Assembly: GCA_963734575.1 (NCBI GenBank)
Contig: CAVTHT010000006.1
Location: 62,001-126,000, forward strand
DNA length: 64,000 bases
Direction: 5' to 3'
Source of the DNA: CAIWHR01 sp963734575
Lineage (GTDB): Bacteria; Pseudomonadota; Gammaproteobacteria; Burkholderiales; Casimicrobiaceae
The translations under genes and the position numbers were made by a program. The notes beneath the pieces are model-generated. The model was given only the letters and a program-made list of their open reading frames with translations. It had not been told where the DNA came from and ran no database searches. Position 1 is the stretch's first letter, and each line of letters begins with the position of its first letter. Of the stretch, positions 16,773-26,904 are shown one piece after another.

Positions 16773-18059
16773 ATGGCCGCCCGTTCCTGCGCCGTGCCGA
16801 CCCCGCGGGTCCAGGCACCCTTCGTGGCCCTGTTTCCCGCCGCCTCCGTTCTCGCCCACCCCGCGTTCGCGCATTTCTGGCTCGCCCGGGTGGCCACGAT
16901 GATGGCCTACCAGATGCTGTCGGTGGCCGTGGGGTGGCACATGTACGAGCTCACCAACAGCGCGCTCGACCTCGGCCTCATCGGCCTGTCGCAGTTCCTG
17001 CCGTCGATCGCGCTGGTGCTCGTCGTCGGGCATGTCGCCGACCGCTACGACCGCCGCCGCATCGCGCGGATCACGATGGTGGTCGGCGCCATCGCCGCGC
17101 TCGCGCTGTGCCTCGGCAGTGCGACCGGACGCATCACCGAGCTCGCCATCTTCGCGGTCGTGTTCGTGATCGGCGCAGCGCGCGCGTTCCAGAATCCGGC
17201 GATGCAGGCGCTGCTGCCGATGCTGGTGCCGACGCACGACCTGTCGCGCGCCGTCGCCGCCAGCGCGACCGCGACGCAGACCGCGATCATCGCGGGGCCG
17301 GCGCTCGGCGGGCTCGTGTACGCGTTCGGGCCGGCGGTGGTGTACGTCGTCTGCGCGCTGCTGTACGTCTTCGGCGTGCTCATGATGCGCCGCATACGCA
17401 TCGATCACCCGCTGCCGGCGCGCGAGCCGCCGACGGTCGCGTCGCTCTTCGCCGGCGTCGCCTTCATCCGCCACCACCGCGTGATGCTGGGCGCGATCCT
17501 GGTGGACCTGTTCGCCGTGTTCCTCGGCGGCGCGACCGCGCTGCTGCCGATCTATGCGCGCGACATCCTGCACATCGGGCCGTGGGGCCTCGGCGTGCTG
17601 CGCTCCGCGACCGCGATCGGCGCGCTCGCGATGGCGCTGTGGCTCGGGCGCCGTCCGCTCCAGGGGGGCGTCGGCAGAACGATGTTCATCGCCGTCGCGA
17701 TCTACGGCTTCGCCACCATCGTCTTCGGGCTGTCCACCTTCGTCACGCTGTCGTTCGTGGCGCTGGTGGTGATGGGCGCCGCGGACATGGTGAGCGTGGT
17801 CATCCGCTCGTCGCTCGTGCAGCTCAACACGCCCGACGACATGCGCGGGCGGGTGAATGCCGTCAACACGATGTTCATCGGCGCGTCGAACCAGCTCGGG
17901 GAGTTCGAATCCGGCGTGACGGCGGCGTGGTTCGGCACCGTCCCCGCGGTCGTGCTGGGCGGCATCGGCACGCTCGCCGTCGTCGTGGCCTGCATGCGCC
18001 TGTTCCCGGGCCTTGCGCGCTACGATCGGCTCGACGGCGCCGGCGCCGAGGTAGCCTAG
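16773..18059 (+). CDS. MFS transporter, EntS/MFS_3-like
   Basis: 428 residues with twelve predicted membrane helices. The A-loop GHVADRYDRRRIARI between helices 2 and 3 is a clear major facilitator signature. Helix 5 (ATQTAIIAGPALGGLVYA) and the late segment SSLVQLNTPDDMRGRVNAV match the enterobactin exporter-like/DUF894 branch. It likely exports a small molecule using the proton gradient; no siderophore biosynthesis gene is nearby to support a substrate. It starts at an ATG (16773) 80 bases after the small exported protein. Confidence 0.87.
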   Translation: MAARSCAVPTPRVQAPFVALFPAASVLAHPAFAHFWLARVATMMAYQMLSVAVGWHMYELTNSALDLGLIGLSQFLPSIALVLVVGHVADRYDRRRIARITMVVGAIAALALCLGSATGRITELAIFAVVFVIGAARAFQNPAMQALLPMLVPTHDLSRAVAASATATQTAIIAGPALGGLVYAFGPAVVYVVCALLYVFGVLMMRRIRIDHPLPAREPPTVASLFAGVAFIRHHRVMLGAILVDLFAVFLGGATALLPIYARDILHIGPWGLGVLRSATAIGALAMALWLGRRPLQGGVGRTMFIAVAIYGFATIVFGLSTFVTLSFVALVVMGAADMVSVVIRSSLVQLNTPDDMRGRVNAVNTMFIGASNQLGEFESGVTAAWFGTVPAVVLGGIGTLAVVVACMRLFPGLARYDRLDGAGAEVA

Positions 18060-18176
18060 CAGCCGCCGATGGATGATTCAGGCACCGGCTGCTGTTGTTC
18101 ATTGCCCGCCGGGCAGATGCACGAAGCGCCGATCGGTACGGCGCCGCCTCAGGCCAACCACCAGGGAGGAAGCACC

Positions 18177-19031
18177 ATGCAGCATCGCAAGGTCAGTACG
18201 TTCGCAGTCGCACTGCTCGCAGCCGGCATGCTTGGCAGCGGCGGCGTGTCGGCCCAGGCGCCAGCGCAGCCGCAATCACAGGCGCAGGGCAAGATCGAGG
18301 TGCTGTGGCTGGGCCAGTCGGCCACGCGCATCAGGACGGTCAGCGGCAAGGTGATCGTGATCGATCCGTGGCTCACCGGCAACCCGAAGACGCCGCAGGA
18401 ATACAAGAATCTCGATGCCATCGGCAAGATGGACATCATCCTCGTGACCCACGCGCACGGCGACCATATCGGGGATGCACCGGCGCTCTCGAAGAAATAC
18501 AACGTCCCGATGTGGGGGCCCGCAGGCCTCAACCAGACGCTGCAGACCCTGGGGGTCATGCCCGCGGAGCTCACGCCACGCATGGGCAAGGGCGGCACGA
18601 TCAAGCCATTCCCGAACGTGAAGATCACCGCGGTGCACGCCGAGCACAGCTCCGAGTACCTCTACAACAATCCGGCCACGAGCAAGCCCGAGACGCACGT
18701 CGGGGGCGAGCCCGTCGGGTACATCATCGAGCTCGAGAACGGCTTCAAGATCTACCACATGGGCGACACGGGCATCTTCGGCGACATGAAGTGGATCGCC
18801 GACTATTACAAGCCCGACCTCGTGATGATCCCGATCGGCGGGCATTTCGTGATGTCGCCCGAGGATGCCGCGTACGCGACGCGCGAGATCCTGAAGCCCA
18901 AGCACGCCATCCCGATGCACTACGGGACGAATCCGTTCCTGGTCGGCACGCCGGAGGAATACATCAAGGCACTGGGCAAGACGACCACCGAGGTGCACAA
19001 CATGAAGCCGGGCGACAAGCTGGAGCTCTAG
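18177..19031 (+). CDS. Exported metallo-beta-lactamase-fold hydrolase (UlaG-like)
   Basis: 284 residues. The ATG at 18177 is preceded by GGGAGGA. A signal peptide (to about residue 27, VSAQA) precedes an MBL domain with the metal motif THAHGDH (His92, His94, Asp96, His97). Further ligands follow: His in HAEHSSEY, Asp in YHMGDTGIFG and His in IPMHYG. The sequence is closest to UlaG/YtnP-like metal-dependent hydrolases, but here it is exported. Hydrolysis of a lactone, phosphodiester or amide in the periplasm is possible; the substrate is unknown. Confidence 0.88.
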   Translation: MQHRKVSTFAVALLAAGMLGSGGVSAQAPAQPQSQAQGKIEVLWLGQSATRIRTVSGKVIVIDPWLTGNPKTPQEYKNLDAIGKMDIILVTHAHGDHIGDAPALSKKYNVPMWGPAGLNQTLQTLGVMPAELTPRMGKGGTIKPFPNVKITAVHAEHSSEYLYNNPATSKPETHVGGEPVGYIIELENGFKIYHMGDTGIFGDMKWIADYYKPDLVMIPIGGHFVMSPEDAAYATREILKPKHAIPMHYGTNPFLVGTPEEYIKALGKTTTEVHNMKPGDKLEL

Positions 19032-19264
19032 CCGCCGTGCGCCGGGGGTTGCTGCCGCCCTCCCCGGCCCTCCTCGGCGCATCGCGTCAACGAAGTCCTG
19101 CAATGCTGCGTTTGAGGCCGGTGGCGGAACCGGATTCCGGGCTGCCGTGTCTCATTTCCGAGGCGCAGGTTGGCCGTTCGCCGCGCGCTGCCGCGCCTGA
19201 TCGTCGACGCGTCGGGCGCGGACGATGTGCGCCGTCACCTGCCCGCCCTGCCATGGAGGTCGCT

Positions 19265-19696
19265 ATGAAGAAGACGTTGCTTGCGCTCGGCCTCGCGGGC
19301 GCATTGGCCGGGGTCGCGCTGCCCGCCGCCGCGGACTCGGGGCCGCCGCCCCTGCCCGCCCTTTCCGCCGAGCAGTCCGCGAACCTGAACGACGAGATGA
19401 CGCGTTATCGCGCCGAGGTCGACGAGCGCGTCGCGCGCGGCGAGCTGCGACCGGACGAAGCCCAGCGGCTCGTCGAGTGGCGGCGCTGGCAGCTCGCACG
19501 GCAGATCGCCGGGCTCGTTCCGCCCGAGCCGGCTCGCGTCGTCGTCCAGCCCGAATACGCGTACCGGCCCTACGCCTATGACCCGTACTACGGACCTGCC
19601 TACGGACCCTATTACGGCCCGCGCTATTACGCGCCGCGCGTATCCGTATGCGCCGGCGGGTGGGGACACCATTCGTTCGGGAGCCTCTGTTTCTGA
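19265..19696 (+). CDS. Small exported protein with tyrosine/proline-rich tail
   Basis: 143 residues. The ATG at 19265 follows GGAGGT. A signal peptide (MKKTLLALGLAGALAGVALP) is followed by a helical segment with DEMTRYRAEVDERVARGELR and RLVEWRRWQLARQIAG, then a repeat-like Tyr/Pro/Gly tail (PYYGPAYGPYYGPRYY) and two cysteines at the end. Such tails are seen in envelope proteins that bind surfaces or the outer membrane. I do not recognise the family. It is followed by a strong terminator. Confidence 0.72.
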   Translation: MKKTLLALGLAGALAGVALPAAADSGPPPLPALSAEQSANLNDEMTRYRAEVDERVARGELRPDEAQRLVEWRRWQLARQIAGLVPPEPARVVVQPEYAYRPYAYDPYYGPAYGPYYGPRYYAPRVSVCAGGWGHHSFGSLCF

Positions 19697-19720
19697 CGCG
19701 GTCGATCGGCCACTCACGCA

Positions 19721-19747
19721 AGGGTGCCCGCGGGCACCCTTTCTTTT
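19721..19747 (+). terminator. Rho-independent terminator
   Basis: A perfect 20-base inverted repeat (AGGGTGCCCGCGGGCACCCT, 19721-19740) is followed by TTCTTTTT. It lies 24 bases after the stop of the small exported protein. Confidence 0.9.
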
Positions 19748-19981
19748 TGTGTCCATGTCGACGTGCCCCTGCACCGCTTCGAGGAGGCCTCCTACATCGG
19801 CGCTCCGGGCGTCCGACATACCCGAGGCCCGCCAACAGCCACACTTCGGACCGGCGGGCACTCCGCGCCGAACGCGCGAAGAAACGAATACGCCGCCGAG
19901 GCGTGGACGACGGGTCGCAGGGCCGCATCGACCGTCGGCACGCTCGATCCGGACAACCACGAGAACCGACAGCACAAGCGC

Positions 19982-22848
19982 ATGAAACGTACGGGTGCCA
20001 TCGTCGTCGCCGCGGTCGCCGTCGTCCTGGTCGGAGGCGGCTGGCTGCTGGGACGCGAATCGACCCTCATCTGGGTGGCCGACAAGGTCCAGTCGCGCAT
20101 GGGCGATGCGCTGCGGATGGAGAACGTCCGTGGGTCGCTGCTGGGCGAGATCCACATGGACCGCCTGCGTTGGCAAGGCAAGACCCTGAGCGTTGCCGCC
20201 GACAACGCGACGCTCGCGTGGGCACCCTGGTGGCTGCTCACGGGGAAGCTCGCCTTCCGGCGCGCCAATGCGGATACGCTCGCGATCGACCGGCGGTCCG
20301 ATCCCGACGGCCCTGCCGGGCTCCCTGATCGGCTGCACGTGCCGCTGCAGCTTCGTTTCGCCGACACCACCGCCCGCACGTTTCTCTACACCCCGGCCGG
20401 GGAACCGCAGCAGACGTATCACGACGTGGCGTTCGGGGTCGACTTCGGCTCTCGCGCTGGCAGGTGAACGTCGATCGGTTCCAGAGCCGGTGGGGACGTT
20501 TCAGCGGCAAGGGCAGCATCGACACGGCGGCGCCGCACGCGACCCACGCCACGCTCGCCATGATCCCGGACGGGCATGCGCCGACCGTGCCACCCGTCAG
20601 CGTCAGCGCCAAGGCCGACGGCACCCTCGAGCTGCTGGCCGTGGACGTGACGGTGAAGGCGCAAGATTCCGTCGCCGACGGCCGTTTCCAGGTGGCGCCG
20701 TCGGCGCCCCAGCCGGTGCGCAGCATCGATGCCGCCCTGCATCACTTCAATCCGCATCACCTCGGTGATCGCATTCCCGAGGGATCGCTCGAGGGACGCA
20801 TGCAGGCCGCGACCGGCGAGGATGGCGTGCTGCGGGGTCGCGTGGCGATCGACAACAAGGCGCGCGGCCTCCTGGATCAAGGGAAGCTGCCGCTCGCGCG
20901 CTTCGCTGCCGATGTCGACGCGACGCCGCAACGGTGGCAGTTCACCGGCATGACGCTCGACTTCGGCGATGCCGGGCAGCTCGCTGGCGACGGCTGGGCA
21001 AGCGCCGACGAGGCGGGTCTCAAGCTCGCGACCGACAAGCTCGATCTCAGCCGGCTGCATGCGGCCCTGTGGCCCACGCAACTCGCGGGCTCGATTGCAG
21101 CGTCCGGACCGCGCGACACGCAGCACGTCGTGGTCAATGCGCGCGACGGACGCGTCGCGTTCCTGCTCGACGCCACGGCGCGACCGGATCGCATCGAGAT
21201 CGCCAAGGCACGCGCGCAGGCGAACGGCGGCGGCGCGGTGCAGGTCAGCGGCAGCTTCGATCTCGGAGAGGCGCACGCGTACGCGGCGAAGGCATCGCTC
21301 GCGAGGTTCGATCCTTCGGCCTTCGGCAAGTACCCGGTGGCGAAGCTCAACGGACAATTCAGCGCGAGCGGCATGGTCGCGCCCGTGTTGCAGGTCAACG
21401 CGCGCGGCTCGGTGACGTCGAGCACGCTGCGCGGGCTCGCGGTTGCGGGCACGGGCAGCTTCGTGTCGCGCGGCAAGCAGGATCCGGCGATCGGCCTTGC
21501 CGTGGACGGTACCGTCGGCGCCACCAAGGTGGTGGCGCGCGGCACCATCGTCGACCCGAAGAACCTGCAGGCACTCGATCTCGATCTCGTGCTCGCCGGG
21601 AAGAACCTGTCCGAGCTGTACACGGCGACCGGCCTGCCGTTCCCCGATACCCCGCCGTACAAGCTGAGCGGGACGCTCGCGCTGCACGACGCCAAGTGGA
21701 CGCTGCGCAAGTTCCGGGGCGAGGTCGGTCGGAGCGACCTCGAAGGCGAGTTCCTGGTCGACCTGAAGCGCGACCGCCCTTTCATGCGCGCGAACCTCAC
21801 GTCGGACCGGCTCGACCTGCGCGACCTCGGCGGCTTCGTCGGCGCGAGCGTCGACGGTGATCGCGATCCCGATCGCGTGCTCGCGCAAAGCGAGTACCAG
21901 ATCCGCAAGCTCAATGCGGCGGATGCCGACATCACGTTCAACGGCCGGCGCATCCGCAACGCCTCGCTGCCGCTCAACCAGATGACGGCCCATCTCGTGC
22001 TCGACCACGGCCGGGTCACGCTGAAGCCGCTCATCTTCCGCGCGGCCGGCGGCGACATCTCCGCGGACATCGCGATGGACGCGCGCAAGGCGCCGATCCG
22101 CACGGTTGCCGACGTGCAGGCGCGCGGCTTGCGCCTCGGCCGCCTCGCCCCCGGCATCAAGGCGGTGATGGAAAGCACCGGCAGCGTCGACGGACGCACG
22201 CGGCTCACCATGACGGGCAATTCGGTGGCCGCCATGCTGGGCTCGGCGGACGGCAATCTCGTGCTCGCGATGAACGGCGGATCGATCAGCGATCTCGTCC
22301 TGCGTCTCGCCAACCTCGACATCGCGCACACCCTGGGCATCCTTGCGCGCGGCGACAAGCCCATCCCGGTGCAGTGCTTCGTCGCCGACTTCGTCGCGCA
22401 GGACGGCGTGCTGCGGCCGAGCACGTTCGTCCTCGACAGCGAGCACACCGTGATCCGCGGCGAAGGCCGCATCAACCTGCGCGCGGAGACGCTCGCGATG
22501 CGCCTCGTCGCGGAACCGAAGGATGGCAGCCTCTTCGCGTTGCGCGGGCCGATCCGCATCGACGGCAAGATGGCGAAGCCCGCGGTGCACCCCGAGCTCA
22601 CCGGTCTCGCGGGACGGATCGGGGCGGCCGTGGCGCTCGGCGCCGTCGCGACGCCGCTCGCGGCCATCGTGCCCTTCCTCGAGACCGGCAAGAAGCAGGA
22701 CATCGATTGCGAGCCGCTGATCCTCGACGCGAGCCGGTTCATCCGCACCGGCTCGCCGCCGCCCGTGCTCGAGGCGAAGAACGACGACGGGCGCGCGCCG
22801 CCACCCGGGCCGCGCTCCGCCCTTCCCGCCGAGCTTCAGAAGCCGTAG
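19982..22848 (+). CDS. AsmA/TamB-like inner-membrane-anchored protein (one frameshift near 20450)
   Basis: One N-terminal membrane helix (residues 4-24) is followed by a TamB-type beginning (MENVRGSLLGEIHMDRLRWQ, WAPWWLLTGKLAFRRANADT). The frame is lost near 20450; adding one C in GGCTCTCG continues into LSRWQVNVDRFQSRWGRFSG. The middle keeps TamB-like beta repeats (ARFDPSAFGKYPVAKLNGQF). From about 21620 the sequence is AsmA-type: TGLPFPDTPPYKLSGTLALH, LEGEFLVDLKRDRPFMRANL and a C-terminal AsmA_2-like region ending near FLETGKKQDIDCEPLI. About 955 residues if repaired. Such periplasm-spanning beta-groove proteins move phospholipid or assist outer membrane assembly. No tamA is adjacent. The stop overlaps the convergent neighbour by 13 bases. 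Confidence 0.85.
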
Positions 22849-23792
22849 CCCACGCCGGCGAGGAAGATGTCGGTGTCGCGGCTGTAATCGGCGAGCACGC
22901 GCGACCACGTGACGCGCACGTGCCAGCGCGGCGTGAAGCTGTAGCGCGCCGAGAAGCTGACGAGTCCGGCGAGGCGCTCGCGCCCGCCTTCCGCGACCGC
23001 ATGCTCGTGGTTGTCGATCGCGATGTACGGCCCGAGCCCGAACGCGAGCGCAACGCGATCGTCGTGGGCGCGTCGCACCAGCCAGAACTGTGAAGCAATG
23101 CCGTTGCGCCGGATCACGCGCGCGTCGCCTTCGTTGATCGCGGTGATCGTCCAGTCGGCCCAGCGGCGCAGGCTGCGCCGGTACTCGAGCGCAACGGCCA
23201 CCGAGTGCTCGGAATCGAAGCTGTTCACCACCGTGCGCCCGAGCATCGCATCGATCTCGCGTGCGGGAGGCACCGGAACGCCGGGTGGCGGCTCCTCCTC
23301 GGTGATTCCCTTCTCCCAGTGGTAGCCGACGCCGAGCATCACCGAGCTCGTGTCGAACGAATGCCGCGTGTGCACGTGCGTGGCATGGAGCGCGACGTAC
23401 CACCGGTTGTGCATCTGCCAGTCGGCCGCGACGCTGTAGACGACCCCGGTTCCGTGGCGATTGGCGTAGCCGCTGCCCTCCGTCGCCGTGTCGAAGAAGT
23501 AGAAGGGACCGACCCCCGCGCGAAACATCACGCCATGGCTGGTCTGGGGCGTGCGCAACCATAGCTGCGCCGCGAGTCCGTCGCGGTGATGGGCGTCGAT
23601 GTGTCCCTGATTGAGATACAGCAGTCCCATGCCGAGGGGCTCGCGGACCGGAGTCGTGTACTCCAGCGCCCACGGGATCGCATGCTCTCCGGTCTCCTCG
23701 GTGCGCAGGATCCCGCCGTACGCCGTGAACGCCTGTGCCGCAGCCGGTGATGCCGCTCCGAGTACGCCCGCCGCGACGAGCGCACGCGCCAA
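22836..23792 (-). CDS. Outer membrane beta-barrel protein
   Basis: 318 residues. A signal peptide (to about residue 20, ending in AAAQA) precedes alternating amphipathic strands such as GVMFRAGVGPFYFFDTATE, WYVALHATHVHTRHSFD, VALAFGLGPYIAID and RWHVRVTWSRVLADY, and the chain ends in GYGF. A terminal Phe is the recognition mark for the BAM complex. The two halves look alike (VMLGVGYHW and IFLAGVGYGF), suggesting an internal duplication. The closest structural analogy I can offer is a small barrel of the lipid A-modifying or acyloxyacyl-hydrolase-like kind, without recognised catalytic residues. Transcribed towards the AsmA-like gene. Confidence 0.72.
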   Translation of the reverse strand: MARALVAAGVLGAASPAAAQAFTAYGGILRTEETGEHAIPWALEYTTPVREPLGMGLLYLNQGHIDAHHRDGLAAQLWLRTPQTSHGVMFRAGVGPFYFFDTATEGSGYANRHGTGVVYSVAADWQMHNRWYVALHATHVHTRHSFDTSSVMLGVGYHWEKGITEEEPPPGVPVPPAREIDAMLGRTVVNSFDSEHSVAVALEYRRSLRRWADWTITAINEGDARVIRRNGIASQFWLVRRAHDDRVALAFGLGPYIAIDNHEHAVAEGGRERLAGLVSFSARYSFTPRWHVRVTWSRVLADYSRDTDIFLAGVGYGF

Positions 23793-23990
23793 CGCTACCT
23801 GCGCTCGCTACTTCGGGATCGACGGACAACGAGCGGCGGCGACGTGCTCACGATGCATCCCTTGATAGGCACCGTGGGTTCGACGACGCTCGCACGGCAA
23901 CGGTTCAGCGGCAGCACGCGGCGCTGCGGTACCATCGACCGCGACCGGGACGCAAAGCCGTCCCGCACGACGATACAGGGAGATCACGCC

Positions 23991-24749
23991 ATGGACGCAA
24001 ACGGAAAGGTGGCGATCGTCACCGGCGCAGGAACGGGAATCGGCAAGGCAGTCTCGCTCGCATTGCTCAGCGCCGGATATTCGGTGGCGCTGGCCGGCCG
24101 GCGCACCGAGCCACTCGAACAGGCGCTCGCCGGCGCGGGCGATGCACGGGCGCGCGGCATCGCGGTATCCACCGACGTCGCCCGCGCCGACTCCGTGAAC
24201 GCGCTCTTCGCGCGCACCAGGGAAACGTTCGGCCGGCTGGACCTCCTGTTCAACAACGCCGGCATGGGCGCGCCTGCCGTACCGATGGAGGAGCTGACGC
24301 TCGAGCAATGGCAGGCGGTGGTGAATACCAACCTGACCGGCGCGTTCCTGTGCACGCAGGCGGCCATCCGCATCATGAAGGATCAGTCGCCCCGCGGCGG
24401 ACGCATCATCAACAACGGCTCGATCTCCGCCCACGCGCCGCGTCCGTTCTCGGCGCCGTACACGGCGACCAAGCACGCGATCACCGGCCTCACGAAGTCC
24501 ACGTCGCTGGACGGGCGCAGGTACGACATCGCGTGCGGTCAGATCGATATCGGCAACGCCGCGACGGATATGGCGGCGAGGATGGCCAAGGGCGTGCCCC
24601 AGGCCAATGGCGAGATCGCCGTCGAGCCCCTCATGGACGTGGGGCACGTGGCGAGCGCGGTGCTCTACATGGCGAGCCTGCCCATCGAGGCGAACGTCCA
24701 GTTCATGACCGTGATGGCGACCAAGATGCCCTTCGTCGGGCGCGGTTAG
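23991..24749 (+). CDS. SDR family oxidoreductase
   Basis: 252 residues. Classical short-chain dehydrogenase with cofactor loop TGAGTGIGKA (11-20), NNAGMG, catalytic Ser in INNGSISAHAP and YTATKHAITGLTK (Tyr-x3-Lys). The residues after strand 2 (AGRRTE) suggest NADP(H) preference. It differs from many homologues in the C-terminal part (IDIGNAATDMAARMAKGVP). The substrate is unknown. The ATG at 23991 lies in CATACAGGGAGATCACGCC, a fair ribosome site. Confidence 0.88.
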   Translation: MDANGKVAIVTGAGTGIGKAVSLALLSAGYSVALAGRRTEPLEQALAGAGDARARGIAVSTDVARADSVNALFARTRETFGRLDLLFNNAGMGAPAVPMEELTLEQWQAVVNTNLTGAFLCTQAAIRIMKDQSPRGGRIINNGSISAHAPRPFSAPYTATKHAITGLTKSTSLDGRRYDIACGQIDIGNAATDMAARMAKGVPQANGEIAVEPLMDVGHVASAVLYMASLPIEANVQFMTVMATKMPFVGRG

Positions 24750-24802
24750 GCCGGCGTGTGGTCATTAAAACGCTCGGCCGGCGTGCGGTCTTTACAACAC
24801 TA
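24749..24802. repeat. Imperfect 27-bp direct tandem repeat, two copies
   Basis: Copies at 24749-24775 and 24776-24802 agree at 22 of 27 positions, both starting GGCCGGCGTG and both carrying GGTC-TT-AAC. A third partial start (GGCCGCCCGACGGCC) follows. It begins at the stop codon of the SDR gene; the rest of 24750-25019 holds nothing I recognise. Confidence 0.6.
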
Positions 24803-25019
24803 GGCCGCCCGACGGCCCGGAAATCCGCCTTGTCGGGCCGGTCATGGCCGAACTGGCATCTACAATGCGCGCACGTGGCAGGCCGTTCGCAGCCAGCCAC
24901 CGCGCGCAGCAGGGGGGGCCGTCCCGCGAGGGACGGCCAGCGCGCGCGAAGTCCCGGGGTTGTCCCGGCCGCAACTCGAGCCTGGGCACTCCTGCGTCGC
25001 GCGACCCGCGATGCGCGGC

Positions 25020-25983
25020 TCACTGCCCGTGGTCGTTGACCGGAGCACCGGGGCATTGCGCCGCCTGGCCCCACTGACCCTCGCAATACTCGAGACGCAC
25101 TTTCTGCTCGCAGATCACCCGCCCGAGGAAATCCTCGGTCCCGCAGCTCCTCAGTGCCGCCTCCATGCGTTCCCATCGATCGCGCCGCGGTGCGGCGCGC
25201 GGTGCCGGCGGCGGGGCCGCCGCGACCATGACGGGCTTCGCGGATGCCGGGTCCATCGCCGGCGGCTCGGCCTCGACTGCGCACCGGCCCCGGTGCGGCC
25301 CTGGCGACCGGACGGGCCGCAGTCGGGTCGGCGCCGCCGTGACGAGCGGCCTCGCGGGGCTTCTCCTGCGGCGTGACCGTAGCGATCTCGGACGCGACGG
25401 GCGCACCCATCCGGCGCTCGACCTCCTCCTGCACGCCATAGCCGAGCTGCGTCTCGCGCAGCGACGGCGTGACCATGGTCTCGACGCGCCGCGGCGCGGG
25501 CGCGGGCGGCGGTCGAACGGCCGCGGGCTCCTTCGTTGCGGGCGCCGGCGCGGCGTTGCGGGCGCCTTCGATGCCGGCACTGATCACGCCATACGCGACG
25601 TAGCTCACGACCAGCACCATCAGGGTGACGATCACCCAGACGAAGCGCGACGCCCCGCTACGCCCTGGCATGGCCTCGGGCGCCGGTGCCGGGCGCGGCC
25701 CCCGCGTCGGGAATTCGCGGCGGGTCACCGGACGTTTCTCGTGATCGTGATGCCGATGCTGCCGGTCGGCGACCGGCGGCGTGAGAGCCGCCTGGCCCGC
25801 CGGGACGGCAGGGGGCGCCGCGACGGCCCGGTCGTGCCGTACGTGCTCGCCCGCCATGGCGAGGGCCGGCTTCGGCTGGAACTGGGATACTGTCTCGTCA
25901 CGGGCGCGCTTGAGCGCCGCCCTGCAGTCGCGGCACATCGAGCCGCGCTCCGCGGCCTGGCCGCAGATTGCGCATGTCTTCAT
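25020..25983 (-). CDS. Zinc-ribbon, single-pass membrane protein with cysteine-containing C-terminal domain (one frameshift near 25280)
   Basis: The start at 25983 gives a zinc ribbon (MKTCAICGQ, MCRDCR; Cys4, 7, 17, 20). Then come a His/Arg/Pro-rich linker, one membrane helix (residues ~113-135, FVWVIVTLMVLVVSYVAYGV), another proline-rich linker, and MVTPSLRETQLGYGVQEEVE. The frame breaks near 25280 and resumes as AVEAEPPAMDPASAKP, ending with RWERMEAALRSCGTEDFLGR and a segment with three more cysteines (VICEQKV, EYCEGQWG, AAQCPG). This C-terminal block is a recurring betaproteobacterial domain without a known role. Cytoplasmic zinc ribbon and periplasmic tail are inferred from the helix. 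Confidence 0.7.
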
Positions 25984-26175
25984 CCACCCTCCTCGGAAGC
26001 ATTTGCGGTGGCGGGCTGCGGCCCGCGCACGCCGGACGTCCGGCCCGGCGCCGTTATGCCAATGTCATGGTAGCAACCCGGACGCCGCGCGCAAACGCCG
26101 TTCATCGCCTCCTTTCGTCATCGGCGGCTTCGGCCGATGCTTGAGCGCGGAATGCCTGGCCGCGGCGCTGGTCCG

Positions 26176-26904
26176 ATGGACGTGTGCACTTCGAGCAGGA
26201 GGCCGGGGCCCTGGATCCGCGGCGCGGTCGCGCTCGGCGCGGCGCTGGCGCTCACCGCCTGCGACGCCGCCTCGGAACCGGCGAGCCGGTTCAACCCCTT
26301 CGCGTCGTTCGAGAGCCGCTGTGCCGCGCTCGAGCCGGCGCGCATCGAGGTGGTTGCCCTGCCCGTCTCCTATACCGAGGACTACACCGTCTCCTTCCGG
26401 GCGCTGTCGCGCATGAACGAGAACATGGGCGTGCGCCACCGGACCGTCGGCCTGACCCAGGGGAGGCTCGCCTACGAATCCACCCTCGAGACCAAGGGGC
26501 TCGAGGACCGGCGTGGCGGCCGCATCTGCGCGCGGCCGAGCATCCGCGTGGTGTTCACGGCCACGCCGATGACGATCTACGTGGCCCGCGAGTTCGCCGA
26601 CGACGCCTGCCGGCGCGGCGCGATCCTCGCGCACGAGATGAAGCATGTCGCGGTCTACCGCCAGTACCTGGCCGAGATCGTGGCCATGGCCAGGCGCGAG
26701 CTGCCCGCGCTGTACGGCGACCAGCTCGTCTACGCCACCGATGCGAAGGAGTCGCAGGAGGCGTTGCGGTCACGCCTGCGCGACTTCATGCAGGCGTTCA
26801 TGCAGGCGCGCTACGCTGAAGTGAAGGCACGCCAGGCGCTGGTCGATACGGCCGACGAATACGCATCCCTGGAGCGGGCATGCGGCAGCCTGCCGGCGAG
26901 CTGA
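26176..26904 (+). CDS. Lipoprotein with HExxH zinc-protease-like motif
   Basis: 242 residues from the ATG at 26176; an in-frame ATG at 26137 is the alternative. A signal with twin arginines and lipobox (GAALALTAC, Cys29) makes it a lipoprotein. Residues 152-160 read AHEMKHVAV, an HExxH motif (His153, Glu154, His157) in a helix preceded by DDACRRGAI. Two cysteine-rich segments (ESRCAALEP and RGGRICARPS) flank the core. It is probably a small envelope metalloprotease or a derivative. A third zinc ligand is not obvious, so activity is uncertain. It stands alone. Confidence 0.72.
   Translation: MDVCTSSRRPGPWIRGAVALGAALALTACDAASEPASRFNPFASFESRCAALEPARIEVVALPVSYTEDYTVSFRALSRMNENMGVRHRTVGLTQGRLAYESTLETKGLEDRRGGRICARPSIRVVFTATPMTIYVAREFADDACRRGAILAHEMKHVAVYRQYLAEIVAMARRELPALYGDQLVYATDAKESQEALRSRLRDFMQAFMQARYAEVKARQALVDTADEYASLERACGSLPAS

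Noticed and set aside
20419..23829. 1136-codon minus-strand open frame across the AsmA-like and barrel genes
   Set aside because: Arginine/alanine-rich antisense shadow; it spans two real genes on opposite strands with recognisable domains.
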